Source of the DNA: Jacaranda mimosifolia
Taxonomy: Eukaryota > Streptophyta > Magnoliopsida > Lamiales > Bignoniaceae
NCBI GenBank assembly: GCA_018894105.1
Contig: CM032120.1
Location: forward strand, 26,930,710 to 26,994,709
Direction of reading: 5' to 3'
DNA: 64,000 bases
Each line of letters begins with the position of its first letter. The stretch's first letter is position 1. Positions 23,197 to 34,556 of this stretch are shown piece by piece. The position numbers were made by a program, and so were the translations under genes. The notes below the pieces were generated by a model. It was not told where the DNA came from. It searched no databases and saw only the letters and a program-made list of their open reading frames with translations.

Positions 23197-23647
23197 TTTA
23201 AGATATAATTCAATCCAAGATGCATATATTCATAAAGTCAAAACACCATAAATAAATTTATTCATTATACATGTTTGAGCTATAAGATTGATAATCAACA
23301 ATTCTTGTAATTCCACGATTGGTTGTTAAGTTTTCCTCTCCTTCTCACACAAACTTGACAACTTTAATGGGATAGCAATATTAAAATGTGGAGTGGAGAG
23401 GGAATTTAGTCACAATATATAAGATAAAACTCTAGAGAAGTTTTCAATCACGGGCTTCTAAAATTGAAACTATACTAGCTGCCAGCCATACCAAGTGTAT
23501 TAAAATAAAAGGCCTTAATGATATTGGGTCAAAATAATAGGTCTTATAAGTCATGTCTCATTAACCATACTAATTTAGCTCATTTTTATTTTATTAAAAA
23601 ATAAATTCAATTAATAGAAGTCCACATATTGAAATAAAATTCCAACA
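23197..23647 (-). repeat. Copia-I 5' LTR
   Basis: Partner of 6300-6746 with clear divergence. The right border CCAACA is followed by the TSD TTAGG. The internal border has mutated (TTTAAGATATA instead of TGTAAGATATA). Confidence 0.9.
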
Positions 23648-23652
23648 TTAGG

Positions 23653-24077
23653 ATTCATTTATAATTACTGAGAAAATGTATTCAAGTGGAAAGAACTGTT
23701 AAGGTGGCGACTCCTAACTGGATTCGATCATTGAGTTGGTAGTTACTTATACTGTTTCACCAATAACTTCTTTAAATACAACCTTAGCTTTTGTTTGATT
23801 AAACTTTTTTTTTTTTAAAAAATGAATCTGAATTTACTCTACTAAAAAAGGTACATAATACATTCTTTGCAGAAAAAGCCCAAGATCAAGTCATTCAGTT
23901 GATTGAACAAGTAGGTGCACGCCCCGTGTAGGTTTTAGACTAAGTTTAAGATGGCGCTTATTAATTGAGTGTTGAGGTGGTGAGTGTTCAAATACCACCT
24001 TACCTATTGTAAACTAAGAAATAAAAAAAAAATAGTTTTATCGTAATTATTTTGACACTAAAAAGGAGTTCGACACA
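23653..24077. other. intergenic DNA
   Basis: AT-rich with poly(T) and poly(A) runs. A SINE-like B-box motif (GTGTTCAAATACCACC, about 23984) followed by an A-rich tail at 24020-24031 may mark another decayed SINE, but no A box or TSD was clear. Confidence 0.4.
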
Positions 24078-24201
24078 GGTTAAGTGATCAATTGACCAGA
24101 TAACACTATCCTCACATTTGTATACGAGAAGTTTAGGATTCAAATTCTAATGAATTCTTAATTTGTGTACTTGAATTATTAATTAAAAAAATAAAAAAAA
24201 A
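24078..24201 (+). mobile_element. tRNA-derived SINE with TSD
   Basis: The unit starts GGTTAAGTGATCAATTGACC (A-box region), has a B-box-like GGATTCAAATTCT at about 24129, and ends in an A-rich tail (24185-24201). The flanks GAGTTCGACACA (24066-24077) and GAATTCGACGCA (24202-24213) form a 12-bp TSD with two mismatches. A relative lies inverted at 31739-31852. Confidence 0.72.
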
Positions 24202-24213
24202 GAATTCGACGCA

Positions 24214-25010
24214 ACCATCCAAATACTTGTAGCATCCTCATTGGCCCCAAATCCAAATCTTAAGCCACGGCTATATAACTTGGTCCAACTTGTTGTCCAC
24301 TGCCCATATGATGGAGTCTGTTCATCTTCCCCCCTCTTTCATTTTGAACGCATTAATAACTTTAAGTAGCTTACTAATTTATTTCTCATTCACATGAAAT
24401 TAAAGTAATTAAATATATTATTAGTATTTATTCACAGAATAAATTGTAATAATCCAAAATATTTGTATTAATCTTAAAGGAAACCTACTTAATTAGTTAG
24501 TTAAAACTGGGTAAAAGTTCGAGTTGACTCAACTTTTCAATACCAATCTTCTAGCAATTTTAAAATAAATATATATACTTTTATTATGTTATCACGAAAT
24601 ATATAATAATATGAAAATTTGATTCGAAATAAACTTTTATATAAAAAATATCTAACCTATAAATGTATTTTTAAAAATCAAATAAAATATAAATTTATTT
24701 ACAACACATTCCCAAAAATACCACAAAAAAAAAAAAAAAAACACTACCATCTTTACCAAGTCTTTTTTCAAACTTTTTGCTATATCATACCACCTTTTTT
24801 TTATTTTATTTTATTATAATTAATTACTTAAATGGACAATTGCAACGAATGGAAAGAGGGGAAAAAACACTTGGAGGAGACTTACTAGAAATATTAAAAA
24901 TTTAATAATGTGAATTTTAAAGTCTGAAGACACACTGCAGGCGGAACCTCACCTATTGAAAAAATAAGGTTCATTTCCTTGTGATTAAAATCACAACTTG
25001 TAAGGGAAGA
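24214..25010. other. upstream region of CPSF73-I
   Basis: AT-rich intergenic DNA with a poly(A) run at 24723-24741. It presumably includes the promoter of the CPSF73-I gene. I see no clear TATA box that I would place with confidence. The open frame at 24619-24819 is low-complexity and not a gene. Confidence 0.45.
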
Positions 25011-25222
25011 GGAAGGGAGAAACCCTGCTCCGCCGCCACGAGCATAAGGTATTGACGGTCGGTAATGTGCTGAATATTTTAGAAGCACCCAATTAGGGTT
25101 TCTGCACAAGATTTAAGGTTTTAACTTCACACATTTTTTTTTCAACACTTAATGGAGCAGGAGGATAAATAATTTGATAAGGGAAGATTGGTATTGGAAT
25201 TTGAATTTTGAAGTGGATAGTA

Positions 25223-28200
25223 ATGGCTTCAACTGGACAGCCAGCTTCTTCTTTAAAGAGAACTTCGTCGGCGTCCAGTGATGGGGATGAGCTTATTATA
25301 ACACCCCTTGGGGCGGGCAATGAAGTGGGTCGCTCCTGTGTCTACATGACTTACAAGGGCAAAACTGTTATGGTACATTTTGCTGCCGATTTATACTAAA
25401 TTATTTGCTTTTGTTTCATGCAATTGTAAGACGGTTGGATTCTGGAATTGTTAACTGGACGTATTCATTGTTTTTGTTCTTAGTTTGACTGCGGCATTCA
25501 CCCAGCTTTCTCAGGGATGGCTGCATTGCCTTACTTTGATGAAATTGATCCTTCGAATATTGATGTTCTTCTTATTACTCAGTATGTTTTTACTCTGCTT
25601 TTCTTATTGTATTTCTCCACTGTTTCTTGTTTAATAATGTTATGAGTATTTTGTTTTGTCTTTGTTTTTCATATTGATGACTGGTTCTTTGTAGTTTGCT
25701 TTTTTGCTCCCACCCCCTCCGTCCTCTATAGTAGGAATTGAAATTGTAAAACAATCCATGTAGCTTAGATGGTATAGATTCATCTATTGTCCTTATGCAT
25801 GAAAAGTTTCACTAAATACTAGGCTGTTAAATTGTTTTTATTTAAATAAGTTATTTTTGGGAGGGGTTTGTAATAGTGGATTGATAAATAATTTTATAGT
25901 TTTGTAATACTAACCTGTTTAATAAAGTTGTTTTCATATTTTCACGCAAAAGTTGTAATGTTGATCTACACAACTTCCGAGAGGAATTGGTCACAAGGGG
26001 CAGCTTGCTCTTGAGTTCTTATTGATGGAGGCTTGACACAATGATGCTAGTTCTTGTGCTCTAAATTAGATATTTTTCTAGCTACCCTTTTACTTCAGTT
26101 GTTGTTTGCAGTGTTATATATTATTCATGGAAGAAAATAACCGTCAACATATTTAGTCCTCTGAAATTGTGTCTTTTTAAGTGATCAATTAACTGTCAAT
26201 TCATATATGCTGCCCTTTAGGTTGCTTGTCTACGTCCCTTCATTGCAATGTGGTACCCTTGATTACAAAAGGGGTTCTTGAAGGAAGTTTTTGAGGGAGA
26301 AATAGCACAACGTATGCTGTAGAACAGAGAAATGGCTTAGTTAATTACTTTGAGAATTTATCATCTAGTTTGTATGGATGGACTCTTGAATAAAATAAAT
26401 TTTTTGGGTGAATCCTTATCCATCCAGGTTCTTTCACATCTTGATTGACTTCTACACTCTTTAGTTTGTCGTTCATCAGTCTTGAAGACATCAAGTACTT
26501 GGTACTGCTAGATAATTTGATGATTATTAGATAGTCTTTGATTTTGGTTTTTGCTAAGCTTTTTTCTTACTTAAGTGCACTTATGGCTCTTTATTTGTGC
26601 AGCTTTCACTTGGACCATGCTGCTTCCCTTCCATATTTCTTGGAGAAGGTTGGTTGGTTTGATCATGACATTACAATAAGGTATAGTTTGCAAGTACCTG
26701 TGCTGATTGGCTCATCTCCTCCTTTTTGTGTTATAGACAACGTTCAGAGGACGAGTTTTTATGACTCATGCTACTAAGGCCATTTACAAGTTGCTTCTAT
26801 CAGATTATGTTAAAGTTAGCAAGGTCTCAGTTGAAGATATGTTATATGATGAACAAGATATACTTCGTTCGATGGAAAAAATTGAGGTTTGTTTATCCAT
26901 TCGCATTTCAATATCCTTCCTATTCGAATACATTTGAGGTTAGACACTAATTTTTTATTTATTTATTGATCAACTTGATGAGATCGGTGCCTTTGTAACT
27001 TCCAAGAAATTATTTTCTTGGCTATTGCTCTTTTTTTACTTCTTTCGCCTCATAATTTGTGATGATAGCATCTTACTGGGCAATCTGTCCTTACCTGTTC
27101 TGTTTTGTGCTTCAATGAATTTTGTTTTTTGACAACTGAGGCATAAATCTGTATGGTGGCTGACCTTTTCTGTAGATATTGTTGAGATTTTCTCGAGTTA
27201 TGGAGTACAATTATACATGTGATTAATTAAAATAATTTTGGCATATGTGTGCAAAGTACATGAATTCTGTTTATCTATATTTGCGTCAACTACTATGAAG
27301 TGGTCTTTGTAAGCAGGTTTTTTTTTGTGTAAGTAACTTTCCTGCCTTAGCTATGAAACTATTGTGTGATGCTATAATTTAACTTTGGGATGAATTTATA
27401 CATTGTTAAGGCTCCTATCTTTAATGCTTTTGTTAGTATCCCACATCGATGAAATAAATAAGTTGTTTCTGTATATGTCTTGGGCAATCCTCAACTCTTG
27501 AGTTAGGTATTGGGGTTGAGTTAGGCCCAAAGTTTATTTTGTAATATGGTATCGGCGCCACTCATTTCACATGTTGGACTACTAGTGTTATTGGGCCACC
27601 CATTACATATTATTTCACGTTCCACATGTTCATTCCTAGACGTGCACGGGGGTGTTAGTGTCCCATATCAATGAAATAAATAAGTTGTGATCTGTATATA
27701 TGATTTTGGGCAATCCTCCCCCCTTGAGTTAGCTTTTGGGGCTGAGTTAGGCACAATGTCCATTCTTTAACATGATATTGGAGCTATTCATTCCCGATGT
27801 TGGGTTATCTAGTGTTGTTGGGCCATCTATTTCATACAATTCTAAGCTCCAAATGTTCATTCCTGAGCGTGCGCGGGGTATATTAGTGTCCTATATCGGT
27901 GAAATAAATAAGTTGTGTTCTCCATATATGATTTTAGATAATTCTCACTTCATGAACTAGCTTTTTGGGGTTGAGTTAGGCCTAAGGTCTATTTTTTTAA
28001 AAATTAATATTCCACATCGGTGAAATAAATAAGTTGTTGTCTCTATATATAATCTTGGACAATCCTTATCTCATGAGTTAGCTTTTTGAGATTGAGTTAG
28101 GAGCCACCATTCTCGATGTTGAGTTACTTAGTGTTGTTGGGTTGCCCATTTCATATAATTCCATGCTCCATATGTTTATTTTTGAGCGTGCGTTGGGTGT

Positions 28201-31200
28201 GTTAGTGTCCCACATTAGTGAAATAAATAAATTGTGGTCTTTATATATATCGTGGGCAGTCCTCAACCACCCTTGAGTTAGCTTTTAGGGCTGAGTTAAG
28301 CCCAAACTCCATTCTTTAATATAGTATTGGAGCCACTCATTCCCGATGTTGGGCTACCAGTGTTGTTGGGCCACCCATTTCATATTAGTCCACGCTCCAT
28401 ATGTTCGATCCTGGGCGTGCATGGGGGGTATTAGTGTCCCATATCGGTGAAATAAATAAGTTGTGGTCTCTATATATGGTCTTGGACAATTCTCACTTCT
28501 TGAGCTAACTTTTAGGGCTGAGTTAGGCCCAATATCCATTTTTTAATAGCTCTCTTTGATTCTCTTATATTTCATTTTGGCTAAGATGAGGTCTATTTGG
28601 GCCAAAGAAATAGAATAGGCCTCTTGCAGAGAGGTACCTCCATTTGTGTTTGATCTATACCATTAGAATTGTTAACTTTACGCTCTCTTGGCAGGAAGAG
28701 AAATTTAAGGATTCATTTGTCAAAGAGGTGTAGTGGTGATTTAGTGCCTACTTTGTCTTTTCCTGCACAAGTAATATATTCTGTGATGATATTGTCGAGA
28801 ATTGTTCAATTAAACTTGGCTATCATCAGCTTCAACTACTGATGCTCATCATTAATGTTTTAGGTGTTCAGATATTTGCTTCTATGTAAATAAAAAATTG
28901 AAATCTAATACATCTATGGCCACACAAAAAATTATTCTTCGTCTCTACTGAATTTGACCTTTTATTTCTTATAATTTATCAAGGCATCGATCCAAGGAGT
29001 TGAATATAAACATCAACTTCAATGTCCTCTAAAGTGATTGTATGTTAACCTGCAGAAACTAAATATAGTTCTTAAAAGAAATATGCACTTTGCGAAGTGG
29101 AGATTTTATATTTTTTGTGTGCTTGAAAACATTTGTTGGTTCTGCACGGAGTTTGTACCATCTCCTTGGACATGATTCCCTATGCTGGCAATTACCATTG
29201 AAACAGAAGGGTTCAGTTCATGAAAGCTCCCTCCATTCCTCTGCAGCCATCTTTAAAAAATAAAATGACATGAAAAAATCTTATATTCTGTCATTATATT
29301 GCCTATCTTGAATGCCTAGTGGAATTGGTATTTCATCTCTTTGCTTTCAATACAAGCTTTGTAACCATTATTCAGCTCGTTCCAGCTTTATCAGAAATGT
29401 CACACATACAAGAAACAAATGTACACTTTAGCCCTTGAAAATGTCATTTCTTGTCTGCTTAGCGTGTGACACACAGAGTCCTTCAATAACTTTTGGCAAT
29501 TAGATATATGCTGGTAGTTACTTGAAAAATGAATGGTCTGCAACAATGCAATCACAGAACTACTCAGAAATGCTTTAGTAGAAGAGCCATAGATGTATTA
29601 CTTGTCTGCTGAATTGAAATGTGTTGCTTGAAATGTGATCCGTCTTCCAATTATTCCGCCGGTAATGAGGTTTTATTAACTTTAAGTTCTGCAGCACAAC
29701 TGAAACTATCTTAACTGCGTGAAGCCCTCGTGTTCTCCAGGTTATTGACTTCCATCAGACTCTGGAGGTTAATGGTGTCCGCTTCTGGTGTTATACTGCT
29801 GGTCATGTTCTTGGTGCTGCCATGTTTATGGTTGACATAGCTGGTGTTCGGGTCCTCTACACTGGAGACTATTCACGTGAAGAAGATCGACATCTTCGTG
29901 CTGCTGAGCTCCCCCAATTCTCACCAGATGTTTGCGTTATTGAATCAACTTATGGTGTTCAAAACCATCAACCGCGCCATATACGAGAGAAACTTTTTAC
30001 CGATGTCATCCACTCTACGGTTTCTCAAGGTGGTCGTGTTCTGATTCCCGCTTTTGCCCTTGGTCGAGCACAAGAATTACTATTGATATTGGATGAATAC
30101 TGGTCAAGCCATCCTGATCTCCATAACGTCCCCATATATTATGCTTCCCCCCTTGCAAAAAGGTGTATGGCAGTTTACCAGACCTACATTAATTCCATGA
30201 ACGAGAGAATCCGGAATCAATTTGCCAATTCGAATCCCTTTGATTTCAAACACATCTCTCCATTGAAAAGTCTTGATGAATTTCGCGATGTAGGACCAGC
30301 AGTAGTGATGGCAAGCCCTAGTGGGCTTCAAAGTGGATTGTCGAGACAGCTGTTTGACAAATGGTGCTCAGACAAGAAAAATTCTTGTGTTATACCTGGG
30401 TATGTTGTCGAAGGAACATTGGCCAAGACCATTATTAATGAACCCAAGGAAGTTACACTTGCTAGTGGTCTGACTGCTCCTCTCAACATGCAAGTCCACT
30501 ACATTTCCTTCTCGGCTCATGCTGATTATAATCAGACAAGCGCATTCCTGAAAGAGCTTATGCCTCCCAACATCATCTTGGTTCATGGTGAAGCAAATGA
30601 GATGGGAAGACTCAAACAGAAGCTCCTTTCAGTCTTTGCTGATGGAAACACCAAAATCATTACCCCAAAGAACTGTCAGTCTGTAGAAATGCACTTCAAC
30701 TCCCAGAAAATGGCAAAGACTATTGGAAAGCTGGCCGAGAAGACACCTGAAGTTGGTGAAACCGTCAGTGGTTTGCTCGTGAAGAAAGGATTCACTTACC
30801 AGATAATGGCACCAGAGGATCTTCACATCTTCTCCCAATTATCCACCGGCAACATCATTCAGAGGATCACAATCCCATATTCGGGTGCCTTTGCTGTTAT
30901 AAAACACAGGCTTAAGCAGATCTATGAAAGTGTGGAGTCCTCGACAGATGATGAATCGGGGGTTCCAACTCTGAAAGTGCACGACCGGGTGACGGTGAAA
31001 CAGGAATCCGAGAATCATGTGTCGCTCCACTGGACGGCCGATCCCATAAGTGACATGGTCTCAGACTCTCTTGTGGCTCTGGTTCTAAATGCCAGCCGAG
31101 AATTGCCTAAGGTGGTGGTTGAGTGGGAACATGAAACTAACGATGAAGAAGAAACAAAGAAAGCGGACAAAATTATACATGCGCTTCTGGTTTCTCTGTT

Positions 31201-31381
31201 TGGAGACGTGAAGTATGAGGTTGATGGCAAGTTAGCAATCAATGTTGATGGGAATGTGGCGCATCTTGACAAACGAACTGGTGAAGTCGAAGGTGAGAGT
31301 GAAGGTCTTAAAGAACGAGTTAGGACAGCATTCAGGCGAATCAAAGGTGCGGTAAAGCCTATACCGCTTCAGGCGTCTTAG
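25223..31381 (+). CDS. CPSF73-I: CPSF73-I, cleavage and polyadenylation specificity factor 73-kDa endonuclease
   Basis: Five coding exons (25223-25372, 25484-25581, 26603-26648, 26737-26886, 29741-31381) join in frame with GT-AG introns. They give 694 residues, the usual length for plant CPSF73-I. This nuclear zinc-dependent enzyme cuts pre-mRNA at the poly(A) site within the CPSF complex. The metallo-beta-lactamase motifs are present: Asp52 (FDCG), HFHLDH at 83-88 (split by intron 2), His170 (TAGH) and Asp191 (YTGDYS). The beta-CASP motifs are Glu216 (IEST), His408 (FSAHADY) and His430 (LVHGEANE). A C-terminal CPSF73-100 domain follows. The ATG at 25223 was chosen because it opens [13 protein letters not shown], right before the conserved [18 protein letters not shown]; an upstream in-frame TTG is not a start. 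Intron 4 (2.85 kb) holds a TRIM array. The gene looks intact. Confidence 0.97.
27431..28548 (+). mobile_element. multi-LTR TRIM retrotransposon array in CPSF73-I intron 4
   Basis: Six LTR copies of about 115-123 bp start at 27431, 27653, 27881, 28004, 28200 and 28429. Each begins (TG)TTAGTGTCCCACATCGGTG and runs through GTTGAGTTAGGCCCAA to TTTAACA. LTRs 1, 2 and 5 are followed by a primer-binding-site-like TGGTATCGGAGCC (27547, 27773, 28323), complementary to initiator tRNA-Met. LTRs 2, 3, 5 and 6 are preceded by a G-rich polypurine tract. The internal part is only about 105 bp and does not code. LTR 3 and LTR 4 abut directly; LTR 4 is truncated at about 28100. Possible imperfect TSD: GCTTT (27426-27430) and GCTCT (28549-28553). 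Confidence 0.85.
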
Positions 31382-31713
31382 CATATCTCAATCTTTGCCT
31401 GCCTCCCGACAATTATCCTTCTCTTTGCTTATTTCTTTTTTTGTAGTTGTAATCTTTGTCTGCAGCGATGTTCACTGCTGATCTCACTAGTACTATGTTA
31501 TCTTTGGACTAAACTAAATTTTGGTCATAATTTCCATACTTCGCATGAATCGTCGTCTTTTTTGCCCTTTTTTCATTTTAGTGCGTCTGAATTTCTATCT
31601 TCAACTGTTGCGAATAATATCTAGCTATATGAACGCGCACATGCAAATATCTTAGTTTATCTTTCAGTTCATATGATTCTACTCGAAATGGTTGCATTAT
31701 TTATTTATTTTTT
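31382..31713 (+). other. CPSF73-I 3'UTR and downstream sequence
   Basis: T-rich sequence after the stop codon. I cannot fix the poly(A) site. No other feature. Confidence 0.5.
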
Positions 31714-31738
31714 TATATATATATATATATATATATAC
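31714..31738. repeat. (TA)n microsatellite
   Basis: A run of about 12 TA dinucleotides, adjoining the tail end of the SINE at 31739-31852 (minus). Confidence 0.95.
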
Positions 31739-31852
31739 CTGTCCACACGCCAAGAGTTTGTTAGGATTTGAATATCAAATTTTATACATACAAGTGTGAG
31801 GACAATGTTATTAGACCAATTAACCACTCAATAAATAATTGTACTTGATTTC
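31739..31852 (-). mobile_element. tRNA-derived SINE, second copy of the 24078 family
   Basis: On the minus strand it reads TGGTTAATTGGTCTAATAAC, then CATTGTCCTCACACTTGTAT and a B-box-like GATATTCAAATCC. This is the same order as in 24078-24201, with roughly 70% similarity by eye. The (TA)n and A-rich tail follow at the minus-strand 3' end. No TSD recognised. Confidence 0.6.
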
Positions 31853-31940
31853 ATGGGTTATCATGGGCTTCTCTCATACGCATCTATAGCTGTAAAATCT
31901 AACTAGTTTCATTTTTGTATTACAATTGCATTGATACCAA

Positions 31941-32095
31941 CTTTTTTTTTTTTTTTTTTTTTTTGGTTTTTTGTCTATTTTAATGTTTTTTTATTTATAC
32001 ACACGCGCATTAGGAGTTCATCTCGAACTCCTGACCTTCCATATTATGTGGGAGACTTATGCCGCTAAGCCACAGGCCACTTGGCAATCTATTTT
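31941..32095 (-). mobile_element. tRNA-derived SINE (different family)
   Basis: On the minus strand an A-box-like TGTGGCTTAGCGGCATAAG lies near 32075-32057 and a B-box-like GAGTTCGAGATGAAC lies about 35 nt further. A short body ends in a run of more than 20 A (plus-strand T run at 31941-31964). The layout is that of plant SINEs with a tRNA-like head. A TSD was not found. Confidence 0.6.
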
Positions 32096-32111
32096 AAATT
32101 AACATTACACA

Positions 32112-32995
32112 TAAGGGTGTCAAAATCAAACCCAACCCAATGACACGACAATGACCCACCTGTAAAAAATCAGGTTTGGGTTTGGGATTTTTGGGTTTGG
32201 GTCAAATTGGGTCAGACCCGAAAATGACCCGAGAAAAAAAAAGGTTGGGTCGTTTTCGGGTCAACCCGCGTAACCTGAAAAAAATAAGTGGATGACCCAA
32301 TAACCCAGTAAACCTGACCTAACCCAACCCGATCCACCTGAAAAATTTAACTAATTAAAATAAAAAATAAATAATACATATATATATATATATATCCAAA
32401 AATCTAAAATTTGAAATTCTTACAATTTACAAATTTACAAATTACAATAACATTATTAACAAATAAGTAATAACACTTCCATTCTTCCCATTCAAAGACG
32501 ATTGAATTCGATATGTTTTTATCTTTCGACTTTAATTTCTACTATTTTGTAGTTAATTATGCATTTTGATCATTTGATGATTGTCATCAAAAACGTTAAT
32601 TGAACAATAGTTTGTTATTTTTTTTGTATTTGGAGTACTCATGGACATGAGAAGCTCTTCTGTTTCTTAGACCTTAATTATTGTGCCAAATTTTAGATTT
32701 TATTGTAGATCAAATTTATATTCAATTATGATGTTGGAATTTATAAATATGAAAAATAAAATAAATAGATCAGGTTGGGTCGGGTCGGGTTGAATTTATC
32801 AGATTGTTAGGTGATCTGACTAAAAATCAGGTCAACCCGAACCCGACACGAAATTTTATAGGTCAGGTTAGGGTTGAGCATTTTGGATTTAACATCGGGT
32901 TGGGTTGGGTTTGGGTTTGGGTTTGGTATTTTTATGTTATACCCCTACTTTAACCTAACCCGAACCCACCCAACCCGCACGAATTGACACCCCTA
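32112..32995. mobile_element. hAT-type non-autonomous element, 884 bp
   Basis: Ends TAAGGGTGTCAA and, inverted, TAGGGGTGTCAA. Flanks are ATTACACA (32104-32111) and ACTACACA (32996-33003), an 8-bp TSD with one mismatch. Both arms are rich in the imperfect inverted motif GGGTTGGGT/ACCCAACCC and enclose an AT-rich core. No coding sequence. Confidence 0.8.
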
Positions 32996-33138
32996 ACTAC
33001 ACACTTTGATTAATTATAATTTGAATTATAAATTTAATATATATAAATATGGGTAAATTGCCCATTATTCAAGCCTTTTAAGGTTGGTGTTCGTTTACCA
33101 CCCACTTCCTTTGTTCTTGCAGATTTCTTTAACTTTAT

Positions 33139-34556
33139 GGGTAAATGATGGCTAATACTCCTAAAGTTTGACGTAATTATAGAAAGATTTTCATTTTTTC
33201 AAAAATGACAAAAACTCCCATAAATTGACAAACCTATTTGTAAGGTAGATGAAAAATATAAAAAATAAAAAATGCCCTTGATGGAAAAACAATTAAAAAA
33301 ATTTAAAAAAAATGCTGAAAATTTGTTTGATGGCTAAAGTCCTAAATGCCCCTCTATGTGTTATAATATCTTAAAATTTTGAATTATGCTAAATAGCATA
33401 TATATTTAAAATAATCTATTTATATAATTAAATTTATCTAATAATATTAAATAATAAAGTATTTATTACTTGAATTACATATTAAACAATATTAAACTAA
33501 TGACCATATCTAAAATAACTTAGTTAAATTTAATTAAATTATTTATTAAAATAGTAATCATATTTAAAGTAAACATATTTATCATTTATTCAAATAACAA
33601 ATATATCTAAAATAATTAATAAAATTGAGTTAAATTTATTAATTAATAAAAATAATAAATAAAATAAATTAAAAACTACATTAATTAAGAATAATTAAGT
33701 AAAAAAAATTAAATATATGTATTTTCAACTAAATTATTTATTAATTAAAAAATATAATTTTTAAATTAAATTATGTTATTTATTAAAATAAAAATCATAT
33801 ATAAACTAAAGATATTTAAAATAATTATTCAAATAATAAATCTCTCTAAAATAATTAATGAAACTTAAATTTATTAATTAATTCAAAATACAATAAATAA
33901 AAAATTAAATATGTCTCCTAATTAAATTATTTATTAATTGAAAAAAAGTTATTTTAAAAAAAAAAAAATTCAAACCCCTACCCATTGCCCGCCTTCCCTT
34001 TGCCCCCCCTCTCCTTGGCCATGGCCAGCAACTACTTTGCTGCTGCCCAGTCGTCTGGCTAGGCTACCACAGCCTGCTGTTGTCGCCATGGTAGCAGTGA
34101 GGCACGCTAGGCAACCGAGCAATGTTGCTGCCACCATTGCAGTAGCAACACCAAATCTAACCGGTGGGTGGTGGAGGGCTTGGGGTAGGGTGTTGGTGGT
34201 GTGTATATATATATAAAGGTAATTTCAGTTTTCTTATAATTAAATCCCTATATTATATTAATATTACCATTAATTTTTCGACAACTTAAAAATATGATGG
34301 TACCACCCTTGAAGGTATTTTTATCATGAAAATAAGGTTAGAAATGGCTAAAATTGAGCTAATTAAGCATAAGGGTATTTTTGAAATTTCATGTGGCAAA
34401 TTTAATGGCAAATTGTAAAGACCCTAACAGTAACTAATGGCTAGGCTAAATTTTTGGACGACGATAAACTTTAGGATTTTTTTTGTAATTTTTCAAAAAA
34501 GGAAGGACCTTTTCATAATTACTCCAAACCTCAGGTGTGGTAGCTGTAATTCACCC
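33139..34556. mobile_element. Mutator-like (MULE) non-autonomous element, 1,418 bp
   Basis: A perfect 9-bp TSD, TAACTTTAT, flanks it (33130-33138 and 34557-34565). The termini are long degenerate inverted repeats of about 90 bp: left GGGTAAATGATGGCTAATAC, right (complement) GGGTGAATTACAGCTACCAC. Further in, both share AAGTTT, GTAATTAT and TTTTTCAAAAATG-type blocks. The 9-bp TSD and long inverted repeats fit the Mutator superfamily. There is no transposase. The left half of the interior is extremely AT-rich, and a GC-rich island lies at 33968-34205. Confidence 0.85.
33968..34205 (+). other. GC-rich island inside the MULE, possible captured host DNA
   Basis: About 240 bp of clearly higher GC content, bordered by very AT-rich sequence on both sides. 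A frame open from 33938 to 34216 encodes an Ala/Pro/Val-rich peptide without recognisable family features. Non-autonomous Mutator elements (Pack-MULEs) often carry such captured gene pieces; the source is not identified. Confidence 0.45.

Larger units (their letters stand above)
6300..23647 (-). mobile_element. Copia-I: outer, deleted Ty1/copia retrotransposon
   Basis: Two LTRs of about 450 bp flank the element: 6300-6746 (3' LTR) and 23197-23647 (5' LTR), both read on the minus strand and starting TGTTGGA. The flanks are a perfect 5-bp TSD, TTAGG, at 6295-6299 and 23648-23652. A primer-binding-site-like sequence complementary to initiator tRNA-Met adjoins the 5' LTR (about 23181-23196, minus), and a purine-rich tract adjoins the 3' LTR (6747-6760). 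After removal of the elements inserted into it, only about 2.6 kb of internal sequence remains, with a single recognisable piece of pol (20752-21140). It is thus a deletion derivative. Its LTRs differ by roughly 19% over the 130 bp I compared by eye, more than those of the Copia-II element inside it. Confidence 0.9.

Noticed and set aside
23900..24031. Additional SINE upstream of 24078
   Set aside because: A B-box-like motif and an A-rich tail are visible, but no A box or TSD could be made out.
25755..25790. tRNA-like string GTAGCTTAGATGGTATAG in CPSF73-I intron 2
   Set aside because: Only a D-arm-like fragment; no matching anticodon and T arms follow.
28078..28539. Minus-strand open frames in CPSF73-I intron 4
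   Set aside because: Both lie in the internal part and LTRs of the TRIM array and are copies of one another; not genes.
29844..31344. Several frames overlapping the last CPSF73-I exon
   Set aside because: Shadows of the well-supported coding exon; no independent support.
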